A DNA stretch of 36,031 nucleotides. Source: a virus. How positions within the stretch are numbered: position 1 is the first letter of the stretch; every line of letters starts with the position of its first letter. The stretch is taken from positions 1 through 36,031 of the IMG/VR virus record IMGVR_UViG_3300042355_000652. One strand, given 5' to 3'. The position numbers and the translations under genes were made by a program. Shown here piece by piece: positions 1 to 6,328 of the stretch. The notes below the pieces were generated by a model that ran no database searches, was not told the DNA's origin, and saw only the letters and a program-made list of their open reading frames with translations.

Positions 1-211
1 CATCAGTGCGCCCGGCGGCACGCGCCTGGCACTCACCAAAACCTATCACGCGATTCGTGGCGTGCACCTGACGGTGCAAGACGATGGTGGCGACGCCCGC
101 ACGGCACGCGTGATGGACAAGAACGAAACCCTCGGCCCGCTCATCAAGACATTCGATTCAACCAGCACCGCGACCGCCGGCACGGTGGACGCAATCATTC
201 AAGGATACTGA
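1..211 (+). CDS. C-terminus of tail tip (host specificity) protein J-like, partial
   Basis: An open frame (codons from base 2) enters from the left edge and stops at TGA 209-211. The translated tail contains ISAPGGTRLALTKTYHAIRG, then HLTVQDDGGDA, then TLGPLIKTFD and ends VDAIIQGY. This pattern (a TVQDDG stretch, a DKN..LGPL stretch and a VDA.IQGY end) is what I know as the extreme C-terminus of lambda-J-like tail tip proteins, which form the distal tail hub and contact the receptor. The gene that runs off the right edge (from 32718) encodes the N-terminal part of such a protein. These are therefore probably two pieces of one gene. The family call is by remembered pattern, not by search. Confidence 0.75.
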   Translation, partial: ISAPGGTRLALTKTYHAIRGVHLTVQDDGGDARTARVMDKNETLGPLIKTFDSTSTATAGTVDAIIQGY

Positions 212-213
212 CC

Positions 214-636
214 ATGCCCACCGCATTGCCCCCCGCAGCAGACTTTACCGGCGCCACCGTCACCGAAGGCCAATTCAAGACCGCGCTGACATCCTTGCGC
301 ACATTCCTGGCTGAACTGCTGGGCGCCGACGGCAGCGTTGCCACCGCGCTTGGCACGCTTGGTGCCGCAACGCCTGCGGAAATGCAAGGTTATGTCGCCG
401 AGGTTGACGCCGATCGCGTTGCGGCGCAGGCGGCTGCCGTCGCGGCACAAGCCGCATGGACGGCGGCACTCGCGGCCAACCCGGACCTTAACCCGTTCGG
501 GCGCATGAACCCCTCCACGCTGTCGGCGGATGTCACGCTGGCAGCCGGATACAACGCCGTCTCTGCCGGCCCCCTGACCATCGGCGAAGGGGTGGAAGTC
601 ACCCTGGCTGATACCTCCAACTGGACCATCGTTTAA
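214..636 (+). CDS. Small tail fibre-associated protein upstream of the DGR target
   Basis: A 140-residue protein. Its ATG follows an AAGGA ribosome site (201-205) and lies 2 bases after the J stop. Residues 1-60 are a helical, alanine-rich segment. Residues 61-95 are very alanine-rich and probably coiled-coil. The C-terminal ~43 residues (STLSADVTLAAGYNAVSAGP, then LTIGEGVEVTLADTSNWTIV) match a short beta-strand motif often seen at the ends of phage tail-fibre and fibre-connector proteins. It sits between J and the DGR target gene, 11 bases before the latter, so it may link the variable protein to the tail tip. That role is inferred from position. No enzymatic motif is visible. Confidence 0.6.
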   Translation: MPTALPPAADFTGATVTEGQFKTALTSLRTFLAELLGADGSVATALGTLGAATPAEMQGYVAEVDADRVAAQAAAVAAQAAWTAALAANPDLNPFGRMNPSTLSADVTLAAGYNAVSAGPLTIGEGVEVTLADTSNWTIV

Positions 637-647
637 GGAGCTTCATC

Positions 648-2000
648 ATGAGCAATCTCAACCTTCGCAGCGTCACCGGCATAGATGGCGGCCCGGTCAT
701 GTTCCCCTCCGGCATCAGTATCGGCGCCGGCGCCCCTGGCGGCGTGAATAACATCGGCACCGCCGGCGGCCAGGGCTTCGGCGTCGGCGTCTGCCCCGGC
801 CCGCTGCCGGCCGGCATGGGCGCGCTGTTCGGCTACAGCGATCCATCGTCGGACAACTACGGCAACTACCAGTACAGCGACGGCAGCGTCATGTGCTGGA
901 TTCCGGCTTTCTATTACAAATGGGGCACGGGCGCCAACGGAGTCACGCTTAACCAGGTGGTCATCAAGGCATTCAGCGAATATGCCGATGTGGCCACCGC
1001 CAATGCCGCCGGCTACGCCTTGCATCGGGCTTTCTATGATGGCGGCGCGGTGCAGCAGGGCGTGTTTGTCGACAAGTACCTGCCGAGCTATAACGGCGGC
1101 GTTGCCTCGTCGATCAAGAACGGCATCGTGCTTACCAGCGCCGCACGCGGCAGCCTGAGCAATGAAGTGTTCTCCGATCTGACCGGCGCGCCATCGGCCA
1201 CGTATGGCGGCGCCATCGCGGCCGCCAAGACGCGCGGCAGCGACTTCTTTTGCTCGTCACGCTTCATTTTCTCAGCGCTGGCCATGCTGGCTTACGCGCA
1301 CGGGCAGGCCAGCGTTGCCACCACCTATTGCGCCTGGTATCACGCCACCAACAACTTTCCGAAAGGCAACAACAACGACGCCCTGGGCGATGCGCAAGAC
1401 GCCACCATTGCCTACACCTATGACGGCAACGGGACCTACACCGGTGTCGGCAAGACCGGTTCAGCCAACATCTTTGCGCGCACCACCCATAACGGCCAGA
1501 ACAGCGGCGTGGCCGACCTCAATGGCCTGGTGTGGGAAATCACGCCGGGCCTGACCAGCAACGGCACGAACCTCTACATCCTCAAGACATCGGCCCGAAT
1601 GAAGGATGTCACCGGCAGCAACACGCTCGCCACCGACTTGTGGGGTGCTACCGGCATTGCGGCGCTGTATGACGACCTCGGCACCGCCTACGAGGTGTGG
1701 CGTGAAACCGGGGCGGATCGCTCGATCAGCTATGGTGCGGCGACTCAGGTATTCAGCGCATCGACCAGCGGCAATGGCTGGAATTGGGCCGGTGCTGGCG
1801 GAATGCTGACGACTGGCGATGGCGGGACCAATGCGTTTGGAAGCGATATTTTCTACGATTACAAGCCGAACGAAATGTGCCCGGTCTCGGGCGGCTACTG
1901 GACCTACTCGTCGTACGCCGGGGTGTGGGCGTTGAATCTCTTCGGTGTGCGGGCGGCCTCCTACCTCTACGTGGGGTTTCGCGCGGCCTTGTATCTCTGA
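648..2000 (+). CDS. DGR target protein: C-type-lectin-fold (FGE-sulfatase-like) receptor-binding protein
   Basis: A 450-residue protein with an AAGGAG ribosome site at 635-640. The N-terminal ~70 residues are glycine-rich. The rest looks like the formylglycine-generating-enzyme/C-type-lectin fold of DGR target proteins: RFIFSALAMLA, a tryptophan-containing AWYHATNN stretch, ADLNGLVWEITPGL, and a C-terminus ending VGFRAALYL. Residues 410-447 are encoded by the variable repeat (1875-1989). That segment aligns with the template at 2429-2543, with every difference at a template adenine. Fifteen of 17 adenine-containing codons differ, giving Tyr, Phe, Leu, Ala, Gly and Thr where the template has Asn. 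By analogy with BPP-1 Mtd, it is expected at the tail tip as a tunable receptor binder. The fold is inferred from pattern; target status rests on the repeat alignment. Confidence 0.92.
   Translation: MSNLNLRSVTGIDGGPVMFPSGISIGAGAPGGVNNIGTAGGQGFGVGVCPGPLPAGMGALFGYSDPSSDNYGNYQYSDGSVMCWIPAFYYKWGTGANGVTLNQVVIKAFSEYADVATANAAGYALHRAFYDGGAVQQGVFVDKYLPSYNGGVASSIKNGIVLTSAARGSLSNEVFSDLTGAPSATYGGAIAAAKTRGSDFFCSSRFIFSALAMLAYAHGQASVATTYCAWYHATNNFPKGNNNDALGDAQDATIAYTYDGNGTYTGVGKTGSANIFARTTHNGQNSGVADLNGLVWEITPGLTSNGTNLYILKTSARMKDVTGSNTLATDLWGATGIAALYDDLGTAYEVWRETGADRSISYGAATQVFSASTSGNGWNWAGAGGMLTTGDGGTNAFGSDIFYDYKPNEMCPVSGGYWTYSSYAGVWALNLFGVRAASYLYVGFRAALYL
1875..1989 (+). repeat. DGR variable repeat (VR)
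   Basis: This 115-bp segment covers the last codons of the target gene and aligns without gaps to 2429-2543 (offset 554). I compared the two copies base by base. All 87 non-adenine template positions are identical, and 19 of the 28 adenine positions differ (to G, T or C). The right end is a 16-bp adenine-free block identical in both copies (1971-1986). This is where the initiation-of-mutagenic-homing element lies in known DGRs. Homology stops 3 bases later. Confidence 0.96.
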
Positions 2001-2025
2001 GCCCTGAGCGATAGCGATGGGGCTC
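1999..2025 (+). other. Candidate hairpin just downstream of the VR
   Basis: GAGCCC at 1999-2004 is the exact reverse complement of GGGCTC at 2020-2025, leaving a 15-base loop. It begins about 10 bases after the end of VR homology and overlaps the target stop codon and the avd start. BPP-1 and some other DGRs need a DNA hairpin or cruciform just 3' of the VR for target recognition. The stem here is shorter and the loop larger than that example, so the assignment is tentative. Confidence 0.3.
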
Positions 2026-2427
2026 CATGACGAAGCCAAGCTGGACCGCAAATTCATGGAATTCGCGAAGCTGATGAACATTCATCTGAATCACTTTCCG
2101 AAACACGAAAAGTACGGCCTCGCGCTGGAAATCCGGCGCACGGCCTATGCGGTGTATGGCTTCATCGTGGAGGCGCAGAAGCGCTATCACAAGAAAACCG
2201 CGCTTTCCAGTCTCGATGTCGAACACGAGAAGCTGCGCATGCTGGTTCGCCTGGCGTTCGAGTTGGGCTACTTCGAGTTTAAGGATGGCAAGCGCGAGCA
2301 GAAATCCCCGGCAGCGGCAGGCGAGCATCGCTACCTCGCCTTGTCGCGGTTGGTGGATGAGTTGGGCAGGATGATCGGCGGCTGGATCGTCGTCGATCGG
2401 CAGTTAGCAACACGGGAGGCGTCTTAA
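2017..2427 (+). CDS. avd: DGR accessory variability determinant (Avd-like)
   Basis: A 136-residue, strongly helical and basic protein lying between the variable repeat and the template repeat. This is the same place as avd in the BPP-1 order target-avd-TR-RT. Four amphipathic helices are apparent (roughly residues 5-27, 34-58, 67-90 and 104-128). The last contains LSRLVDELGRMIGGWI, which resembles the conserved end of Avd proteins. In known DGRs, Avd forms a pentameric four-helix-bundle barrel that binds the reverse transcriptase and template RNA. The start ATG has no clear ribosome site and lies 17 bases after the target stop, so translational coupling is likely. The stop is 1 base before the template repeat. 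Confidence 0.88.
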   Translation: MGLHDEAKLDRKFMEFAKLMNIHLNHFPKHEKYGLALEIRRTAYAVYGFIVEAQKRYHKKTALSSLDVEHEKLRMLVRLAFELGYFEFKDGKREQKSPAAAGEHRYLALSRLVDELGRMIGGWIVVDRQLATREAS

Positions 2428-2428
2428 C

Positions 2429-2543
2429 ATGTGCCCGATCTCAGGCGGCAACTGGAACAACTCGTCGAACGCCGGGGTGTGGACGTTGAATCTCAACAAT
2501 GTGCGGACGAACTCCAACAACAACGTGGGGTTTCGCGCGGACT
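2429..2543 (+). repeat. DGR template repeat (TR)
   Basis: The invariant donor copy, located between avd and the reverse transcriptase gene. It contains 28 adenines in 115 bp. Read in the frame of the target gene, 11 codons are AAC or AAT, the codon type favoured in DGR templates because adenine mutation of AAY cannot create a stop. In this frame the repeat starts with ATG and encodes an Asn-rich peptide. An open frame continues to 2692. A GGGAGG sequence at 2414-2419 could even allow translation, but the function is presumably as RNA template. The 150 bp to the RT start probably belongs to the template RNA. Confidence 0.95.
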
Positions 2544-2693
2544 CGATTTCACCTCACGGGTCGGTTACAGGCCGCAGTGGAATCAAGGGAGACGCTTTCC
2601 GGCGCGCCGCGGTATCAGCAGTCGAGCGGCGGCGAAATCGGTGGGCTTCCACGATTCTGGTAGGCGCCATGTCGCGCTCGAAGGTCTCGTGAC

Positions 2694-3710
2694 ATGAAGC
2701 GCATCGGATTCTTGTACGAACAGGCATTTACGCCAGAGGCACTGCTGGCGGCGTTTCATATGGCCGCCAGACGCAAGCACGGCAAGCGGTCCTGCTTCAA
2801 CTTCGAAACGCGGCTAGGCAACAACCTGGACAGCTTGCACCGCGAACTGGCGGACGGCAGTTATCAGCCGCGCCCCTACTACAGCTTCATGGTCTATGAG
2901 CCGAAGCCGCGTCGCATCTACGCGCCAGCCTTCCGTGACCTGGTGGTGCAGCACGCCATCTACGCCGCGGCCGGGCCGATCTTCGAGCAGACCTTCATCG
3001 ATCAATCGTTCGCCTGTCGCATCGGACGTGGCACGCACAAGGCTGCCGACTACGCGCAGGCGGCACTGCAGGCCGTGCCGCGCGACAGCTACACACTGAA
3101 GCTTGATATTCGCAAGTTCTTCTACCGCATCGATCGGCCGATTCTGCGCAGGCTTATCGAAGCGAAGGTCAAGGACAGTCGCTTCGTTGATTTGATGATG
3201 CAGTTTGCCGACCACGGCGAGCCGGTTGGCATCCCCATCGGCAATCTGTTGAGCCAGCTTTACGCGCTGATCTACCTGAACCCGCTGGATCACTTCATCA
3301 AGCGCGAGCTTGGTATCCGGCACTACTGCCGCTACGTCGATGACTTCGTGCTGTTCGGCATCAGCCGCGACGAGGCGATCAGCTACCGCGAGCGGATCGT
3401 CATGTTCCTGACCGGTCTCAAGCTAGAGCTATCAAAATCGACCATCGCGCCCGTCTCGCGCGGCGTGAATTTTGTCGGCTACCGCACCTGGGCGAGCTGC
3501 CGCTTCGTTCGCCGGCACAGCCTTTACACCTTTCGCAGCGCCCTCAAGCGCGGCCGGATGGACAGCGCGGTATCCGTGCTTGGCCATGCGCGCCGCACCC
3601 ATTCCTTGCAGCACATGCTGCGCCATTTGAAGGAGCACCACCATGCCTACACTCATCAGCTACCGCAAGCATATCGACGCCCTGGTCACCCGCGAGCTGC
3701 GGCTGCCTGA
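2694..3710 (+). CDS. DGR reverse transcriptase
   Basis: A 338-residue group-II-intron-like reverse transcriptase of the DGR class. Visible motifs in order: YEPKPRRIYAP near residues 68-78; LKLDIRKFF at 135-143 (motif A, Asp138); IPIGNLLSQ at 180-188 (the DGR/retron-type motif B with SQ); YVDDF at 214-218 (catalytic Asp pair); and VNFVGYR at 258-264. It would copy the template-repeat RNA into adenine-mutagenised cDNA that replaces the variable repeat. The start follows a weak GAAGG site. The last 68 bases overlap the next gene, whose strong ribosome site lies inside this coding sequence. The domain is complete, with no frameshift or missing catalytic residue. Confidence 0.96.
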   Translation: MKRIGFLYEQAFTPEALLAAFHMAARRKHGKRSCFNFETRLGNNLDSLHRELADGSYQPRPYYSFMVYEPKPRRIYAPAFRDLVVQHAIYAAAGPIFEQTFIDQSFACRIGRGTHKAADYAQAALQAVPRDSYTLKLDIRKFFYRIDRPILRRLIEAKVKDSRFVDLMMQFADHGEPVGIPIGNLLSQLYALIYLNPLDHFIKRELGIRHYCRYVDDFVLFGISRDEAISYRERIVMFLTGLKLELSKSTIAPVSRGVNFVGYRTWASCRFVRRHSLYTFRSALKRGRMDSAVSVLGHARRTHSLQHMLRHLKEHHHAYTHQLPQAYRRPGHPRAAAA

Positions 3711-4059
3711 GGGCGATAATCACCAGCGCATCGGCACTGAGCTGGCCACCATCGACGGCACGACCTACGTCAGCCTGCCCGATGACGCCACCCTACCGGC
3801 TAGCCAGCCGGCAGAAATTGCGGCAAGCATCCAGACGGTTACGCTCACTGTTGCCTTGCGTGAGGCCATCAAGTCCGCCAGCCCGCAGGTGCGCGTGATC
3901 CACGCAATGGTGGCCGAGAAGATTGCCGAGCAGTACAGCCTGGCCGACGAGATCAAGCTGCTGCGCACGGCGCCAAGCGCGGAATTCGAAGCGTACAACT
4001 TGCACGCCGAGGCGTGCCGTGGCTGGGGGCGTGCGCAGAAGGCGGCACTCGGGTTGTGA
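3643..4059 (+). CDS. Hypothetical protein following the DGR
   Basis: A 138-residue protein of unknown function. The start is supported by AAGGAG at 3630-3635, seven bases before ATG, inside the reverse transcriptase gene. The N-terminal half is mixed and includes TELATIDGTTYVSLPDDATL. The C-terminal half (about 68-135) is helical, with RVIHAMVAEKIAEQYSLADE and an aromatic/basic end. The stop overlaps the next start in an ATGA arrangement, so it belongs to the same late transcript as the lysis genes. Proteins in this position near tail-fibre genes are sometimes fibre assembly or structural proteins, but no motif supports that here. Confidence 0.7.
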   Translation: MPTLISYRKHIDALVTRELRLPEGDNHQRIGTELATIDGTTYVSLPDDATLPASQPAEIAASIQTVTLTVALREAIKSASPQVRVIHAMVAEKIAEQYSLADEIKLLRTAPSAEFEAYNLHAEACRGWGRAQKAALGL

Positions 4060-4220
4060 TGAAGCGCGCTGTCTTGATCCTGCTGCTGGCCTTTGTGGGC
4101 GTGTGGGCCGCGCTGCTGCTGGGCGGCTGCGCCACCAGCCCGGCACCGATCGAGATCGGCGCCGAAGCGCCGCCACCGGCAGGCTGCATCGAGGGGAGGG
4201 CGCGCGGTGTCGACTGCTGA
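4059..4220 (+). CDS. Small lipoprotein
   Basis: A 53-residue protein starting in an ATGA overlap with the preceding stop. It opens with Met-Lys-Arg and a hydrophobic stretch (about residues 4-20, LILLLAFVGVWAALLLGGC) ending in a lipobox-like LLGGC, with the lipidated Cys near residue 22. The mature part is only ~30 residues and is Pro/Ala-rich. It lies at the head of the lysis cassette. It resembles an Rz1-type outer-membrane lipoprotein, yet a clear Rz1 is nested in Rz at 6069. It could therefore be a second envelope-active lipoprotein or a superinfection-exclusion factor. The signal and lipobox are visible; the role is not. Confidence 0.65.
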   Translation: MKRAVLILLLAFVGVWAALLLGGCATSPAPIEIGAEAPPPAGCIEGRARGVDC

Positions 4221-4680
4221 TCTGTTCATTCCCACCGCCGACCAGGTCGACGCCTTTGCCGCCGCGCACCGGCGCGTGCATGAGGGCTTCCGGTACGTGC
4301 ACGACATCGAGCGCTGGCGCACACCGGAGCACTGGCTATCCACGCAGGACATGCTGGCCATGGACGCCGCCGACAACTACAGCGACGACTGCGATGGCCA
4401 CGCCCTGCTGGTGCGCCGCGAATGCCGCGAGATCGCGCTGCCCAACCGCCTGGCGTTTTGCTACGTCCCGCCCCGAGGCGACTTTAAGGGCGGCTACCAC
4501 CTCGGCACCGAATGTGGCGGCTGGTGGAGCTGCTGCAATCACGCCCACATCATCGACGTCAAGCGCACCGGCTACGAGCTGATCAGCGTCTCCGGCTTCA
4601 ACGCCGGCGAGCCGTGGCACTACGTCAAGGGATTCGACATGGCCGCAGGCTGGCCGCATGAAAGGGACCACCGTGGCTGA
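4207..4680 (+). CDS. Transglutaminase-like cysteine peptidase family protein (tentative)
   Basis: I place the start at GTG 4207 because GAGGGGAGG lies just upstream, giving 157 residues. The open frame extends further left without a better site. NYSDDCDGHALL resembles the catalytic-Cys motif of bacterial transglutaminase-like cysteine proteinases (Asp-Cys-x-Asp-x-Ala). A downstream NHAHIIDV stretch could supply the catalytic His and Asp. Such proteins cleave or modify peptides in the envelope. Here it may help virion entry or lysis, since it sits in the lysis cassette and overlaps both neighbours. The match is by motif only, and a structural tail-associated protein cannot be excluded. Confidence 0.5.
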   Translation: MSTADLFIPTADQVDAFAAAHRRVHEGFRYVHDIERWRTPEHWLSTQDMLAMDAADNYSDDCDGHALLVRRECREIALPNRLAFCYVPPRGDFKGGYHLGTECGGWWSCCNHAHIIDVKRTGYELISVSGFNAGEPWHYVKGFDMAAGWPHERDHRG

Positions 4681-5062
4681 AAGCACAACCGGCAGCCTGA
4701 TGGCCAGCACCGCCGCCAAATCCGCCGCCAGCGGCAGCGGCATTGCCGCCACCTTGCCGCTGGACCCCGTAACCATGGGCATCGGCCTCGTCGCCGCCCT
4801 GGTGGCCCTGCTGCACACCGCCCCGCCACCCGGCGAAAACCGCACGCCGCTGCGCATCTTTGCCCTGGTCGCCGGCAGCGGCTTCCTGGCCGGCGTGTTC
4901 GTGCCCGTGGCCGTGGCCGGCGGCACCGCCTACCTGCCCTGGCTCACCGGCGCCGGCGATCGCCCGCTGCAGCTTGCCGCCGCCGCCCTGATCGGCGCGG
5001 CACCGCACGTCGCGCCCGTGCTCTGGCGCCTGTGGCGCGAAACCAAAGGGGCCCCACGATGA
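4673..5062 (+). CDS. Membrane protein, holin-like
   Basis: About 129 residues from GTG 4673, preceded by AAAGGGA. An in-frame ATG at 4658 would add five residues and overlap the previous gene further. The N-terminus is Ser/Ala/Thr-rich. It is followed by hydrophobic segments around MGIGLVAALVALLH, FALVAGSGFLAGVFVPVAVA and QLAAAALIGAAPHVAPVL, so three membrane passes are plausible. The end is basic (WRLWRETKGAPR), as is common for holins. It directly precedes another small membrane protein in an ATGA overlap and the endolysin gene, as in holin or holin/antiholin pairs. No holin family signature was recognised. Confidence 0.55.
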   Translation: MAESTTGSLMASTAAKSAASGSGIAATLPLDPVTMGIGLVAALVALLHTAPPPGENRTPLRIFALVAGSGFLAGVFVPVAVAGGTAYLPWLTGAGDRPLQLAAAALIGAAPHVAPVLWRLWRETKGAPR

Positions 5063-5388
5063 ACCTGCTGCAGATCCTTGCCGACCTCGTCGCCGTGCTG
5101 ATGGCCGGCGCCGTATTCGCCCGCGCGCTGTGCGTGGTCTACCGCACCACGCCGCGCCACCACCGCAACCCGCTGCTGTTTCTTGGCTTCGGCTACAGCT
5201 ACGTCGTGCTCGGCGCCGGCGCCGTCTTTGCCGCCATCGAGATCATCGCCAACCAGCACCTGGGCGAGCTGCCGCTGTGGCTGCTGCTGATCGGCAGCGC
5301 CGGTCTGATCGCCTTCGACCGCCGCGCGGTGCGCTGCTGGAGCCTGACCGAATGCCCAGCCGACAAGGAGCGCCGCCCACCATGCTGA
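5059..5388 (+). CDS. Putative holin
   Basis: A 109-residue membrane protein beginning at the ATGA overlap at 5059. It has three hydrophobic segments, around residues 5-23 (LADLVAVLMAGAVFARAL), 41-62 (FLGFGYSYVVLGAGAVFAAI) and 74-88 (LWLLLIGSAGLIAF). Charged, Arg/His-rich loops lie between them, and the C-terminus is hydrophilic with charged residues. Size, topology and position immediately upstream of the M15 endolysin (7-base overlap) fit a holin that permeabilises the inner membrane. The neighbour at 4673 is also membrane-bound, so one of the two may be an antiholin. Assignment is by context. Confidence 0.6.
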   Translation: MNLLQILADLVAVLMAGAVFARALCVVYRTTPRHHRNPLLFLGFGYSYVVLGAGAVFAAIEIIANQHLGELPLWLLLIGSAGLIAFDRRAVRCWSLTECPADKERRPPC

Positions 5389-5861
5389 TCGCCACCGACT
5401 ACTTCATGGGCCGCGACCGGGCCTACCCGCAGCACCTCACCGACGAGATCCGCACCAACGCCGCCGAGCTGCTGGGCCGCGTTAATCTGCTGCTGACTTG
5501 GGCGCTGCGCGACAACGTCCGCCCAGCGATCGACCAGCGCACCATCAGCCACGTCGCCAGCGGCTGGCGCCCGCCCGAAATAAACGACGCCACCGCCAAC
5601 GCGGCCAAGCAAAGCCGCCACCTCACCGGCGAAGCCATCGACCTGCGCGACAACGGCAACCGCGACCTGGCGCGCTGGTGCCTGAAGAGCATCGACGCGC
5701 TGGAGGAAATCGGCCTCTGGATGGAAGACCCGCAGTGGACCCCGAGCTGGGTCCACCTGCAGATCGTGCCGCCCGGCAGCCGCCGCCGCGTCTATTGCCC
5801 GAGCAGCAAGCCGGCGCTGGTGGCCCGGCTGCCCGAGCAGGAAGGGCAGGGTGTGGCATGA
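5382..5861 (+). CDS. Endolysin, M15-family peptidase (D-Ala-D-Ala carboxypeptidase type)
   Basis: A 159-residue peptidase. ATG 5382 follows AAGGAG at 5365-5370. It shows the M15_3 signature: SGWRPPEIN near residue 60, then the zinc-binding SRHLTGEAIDLRD (His80, Asp87), then Glu109 as candidate catalytic residue and the third zinc ligand in WVHLQI (His125). Members cleave peptide cross-links of peptidoglycan. No signal peptide is present, so release depends on the adjacent holin. Length is typical for single-domain phage lysins of this type. It overlaps the spanin gene by ATGA. Confidence is high in the family and in the lysis role. Confidence 0.9.
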   Translation: MLIATDYFMGRDRAYPQHLTDEIRTNAAELLGRVNLLLTWALRDNVRPAIDQRTISHVASGWRPPEINDATANAAKQSRHLTGEAIDLRDNGNRDLARWCLKSIDALEEIGLWMEDPQWTPSWVHLQIVPPGSRRRVYCPSSKPALVARLPEQEGQGVA

Positions 5862-6328
5862 ACCCGCTGACCATTCTCGGCATCAAGGCGCTGGTGGTGA
5901 TGGCCGCCCTCGCGGCGCTGGCCTGGGGCGTCCATGCCCTCGACCAAAGCCGCCAGCAGATCGGCTACGACCGCCGCGTGGCCGAAGACAACGCCGCGCT
6001 GATCAAAGCCCAAGCCGAAGCGCTTGCCACCGAGCGCGCCCTCAACCAGAAACTGGAGACTGCCCGAAATGAAGCCACAAAACGCGACCAGGCCATCACT
6101 CGCCATGCTGCTGCTGCTGATACCGCTGCTGAACGGCTGCGCCTGGCTCTCGACGCGATCCGCGACCTCCGTGGCCTGCCCGGCGATCCCCTCACCGCCG
6201 GCGATCAGCGAGCCGGCACCCTCGCCGAGTTATTTGGAGACTGCGCAGACCGTTATCGAGGGCTGGCACAAAAAGCTGACCGACACGCCAGCGACACCAG
6301 GACGTTAAGCGAGGGATGGCCGAAGTGA
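5858..6328 (+). CDS. Rz-like inner-membrane spanin
   Basis: A 156-residue protein starting at the ATGA overlap with the endolysin. An N-terminal membrane anchor (about residues 5-25, ILGIKALVVMAALAALAWGV) is followed by a long Ala/Glu/Lys/Gln-rich coiled-coil (about 30-100). The C-terminal periplasmic part contains two-residue Leu-Arg repeats and ends hydrophilic. This is the i-spanin architecture: anchored in the inner membrane and reaching across the periplasm to the outer-membrane lipoprotein. A gene encoding such a lipoprotein is nested inside it in another frame (6069-6308), the classic Rz/Rz1 arrangement, which strongly supports the call. Confidence 0.88.
   Translation: MNPLTILGIKALVVMAALAALAWGVHALDQSRQQIGYDRRVAEDNAALIKAQAEALATERALNQKLETARNEATKRDQAITRHAAAADTAAERLRLALDAIRDLRGLPGDPLTAGDQRAGTLAELFGDCADRYRGLAQKADRHASDTRTLSEGWPK
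6069..6308 (+). CDS. Rz1-like outer-membrane lipoprotein, nested within Rz
   Basis: Seventy-nine residues in the +1 frame relative to, and wholly inside, the Rz-like gene. A leader of about 20 residues (LAMLLLLIPLLNGC) ends in a lipobox with lipidated Cys24. The mature protein is proline-rich (PAIPSPPAISEPAPSPS), as expected for o-spanins. An earlier in-frame ATG at 6024 would place 15 more residues before the hydrophobic stretch, so 6069 is preferred. It pairs with the i-spanin to fuse inner and outer membranes at the last step of lysis, implying a Gram-negative host. Confidence 0.87.
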   Translation: MKPQNATRPSLAMLLLLIPLLNGCAWLSTRSATSVACPAIPSPPAISEPAPSPSYLETAQTVIEGWHKKLTDTPATPGR

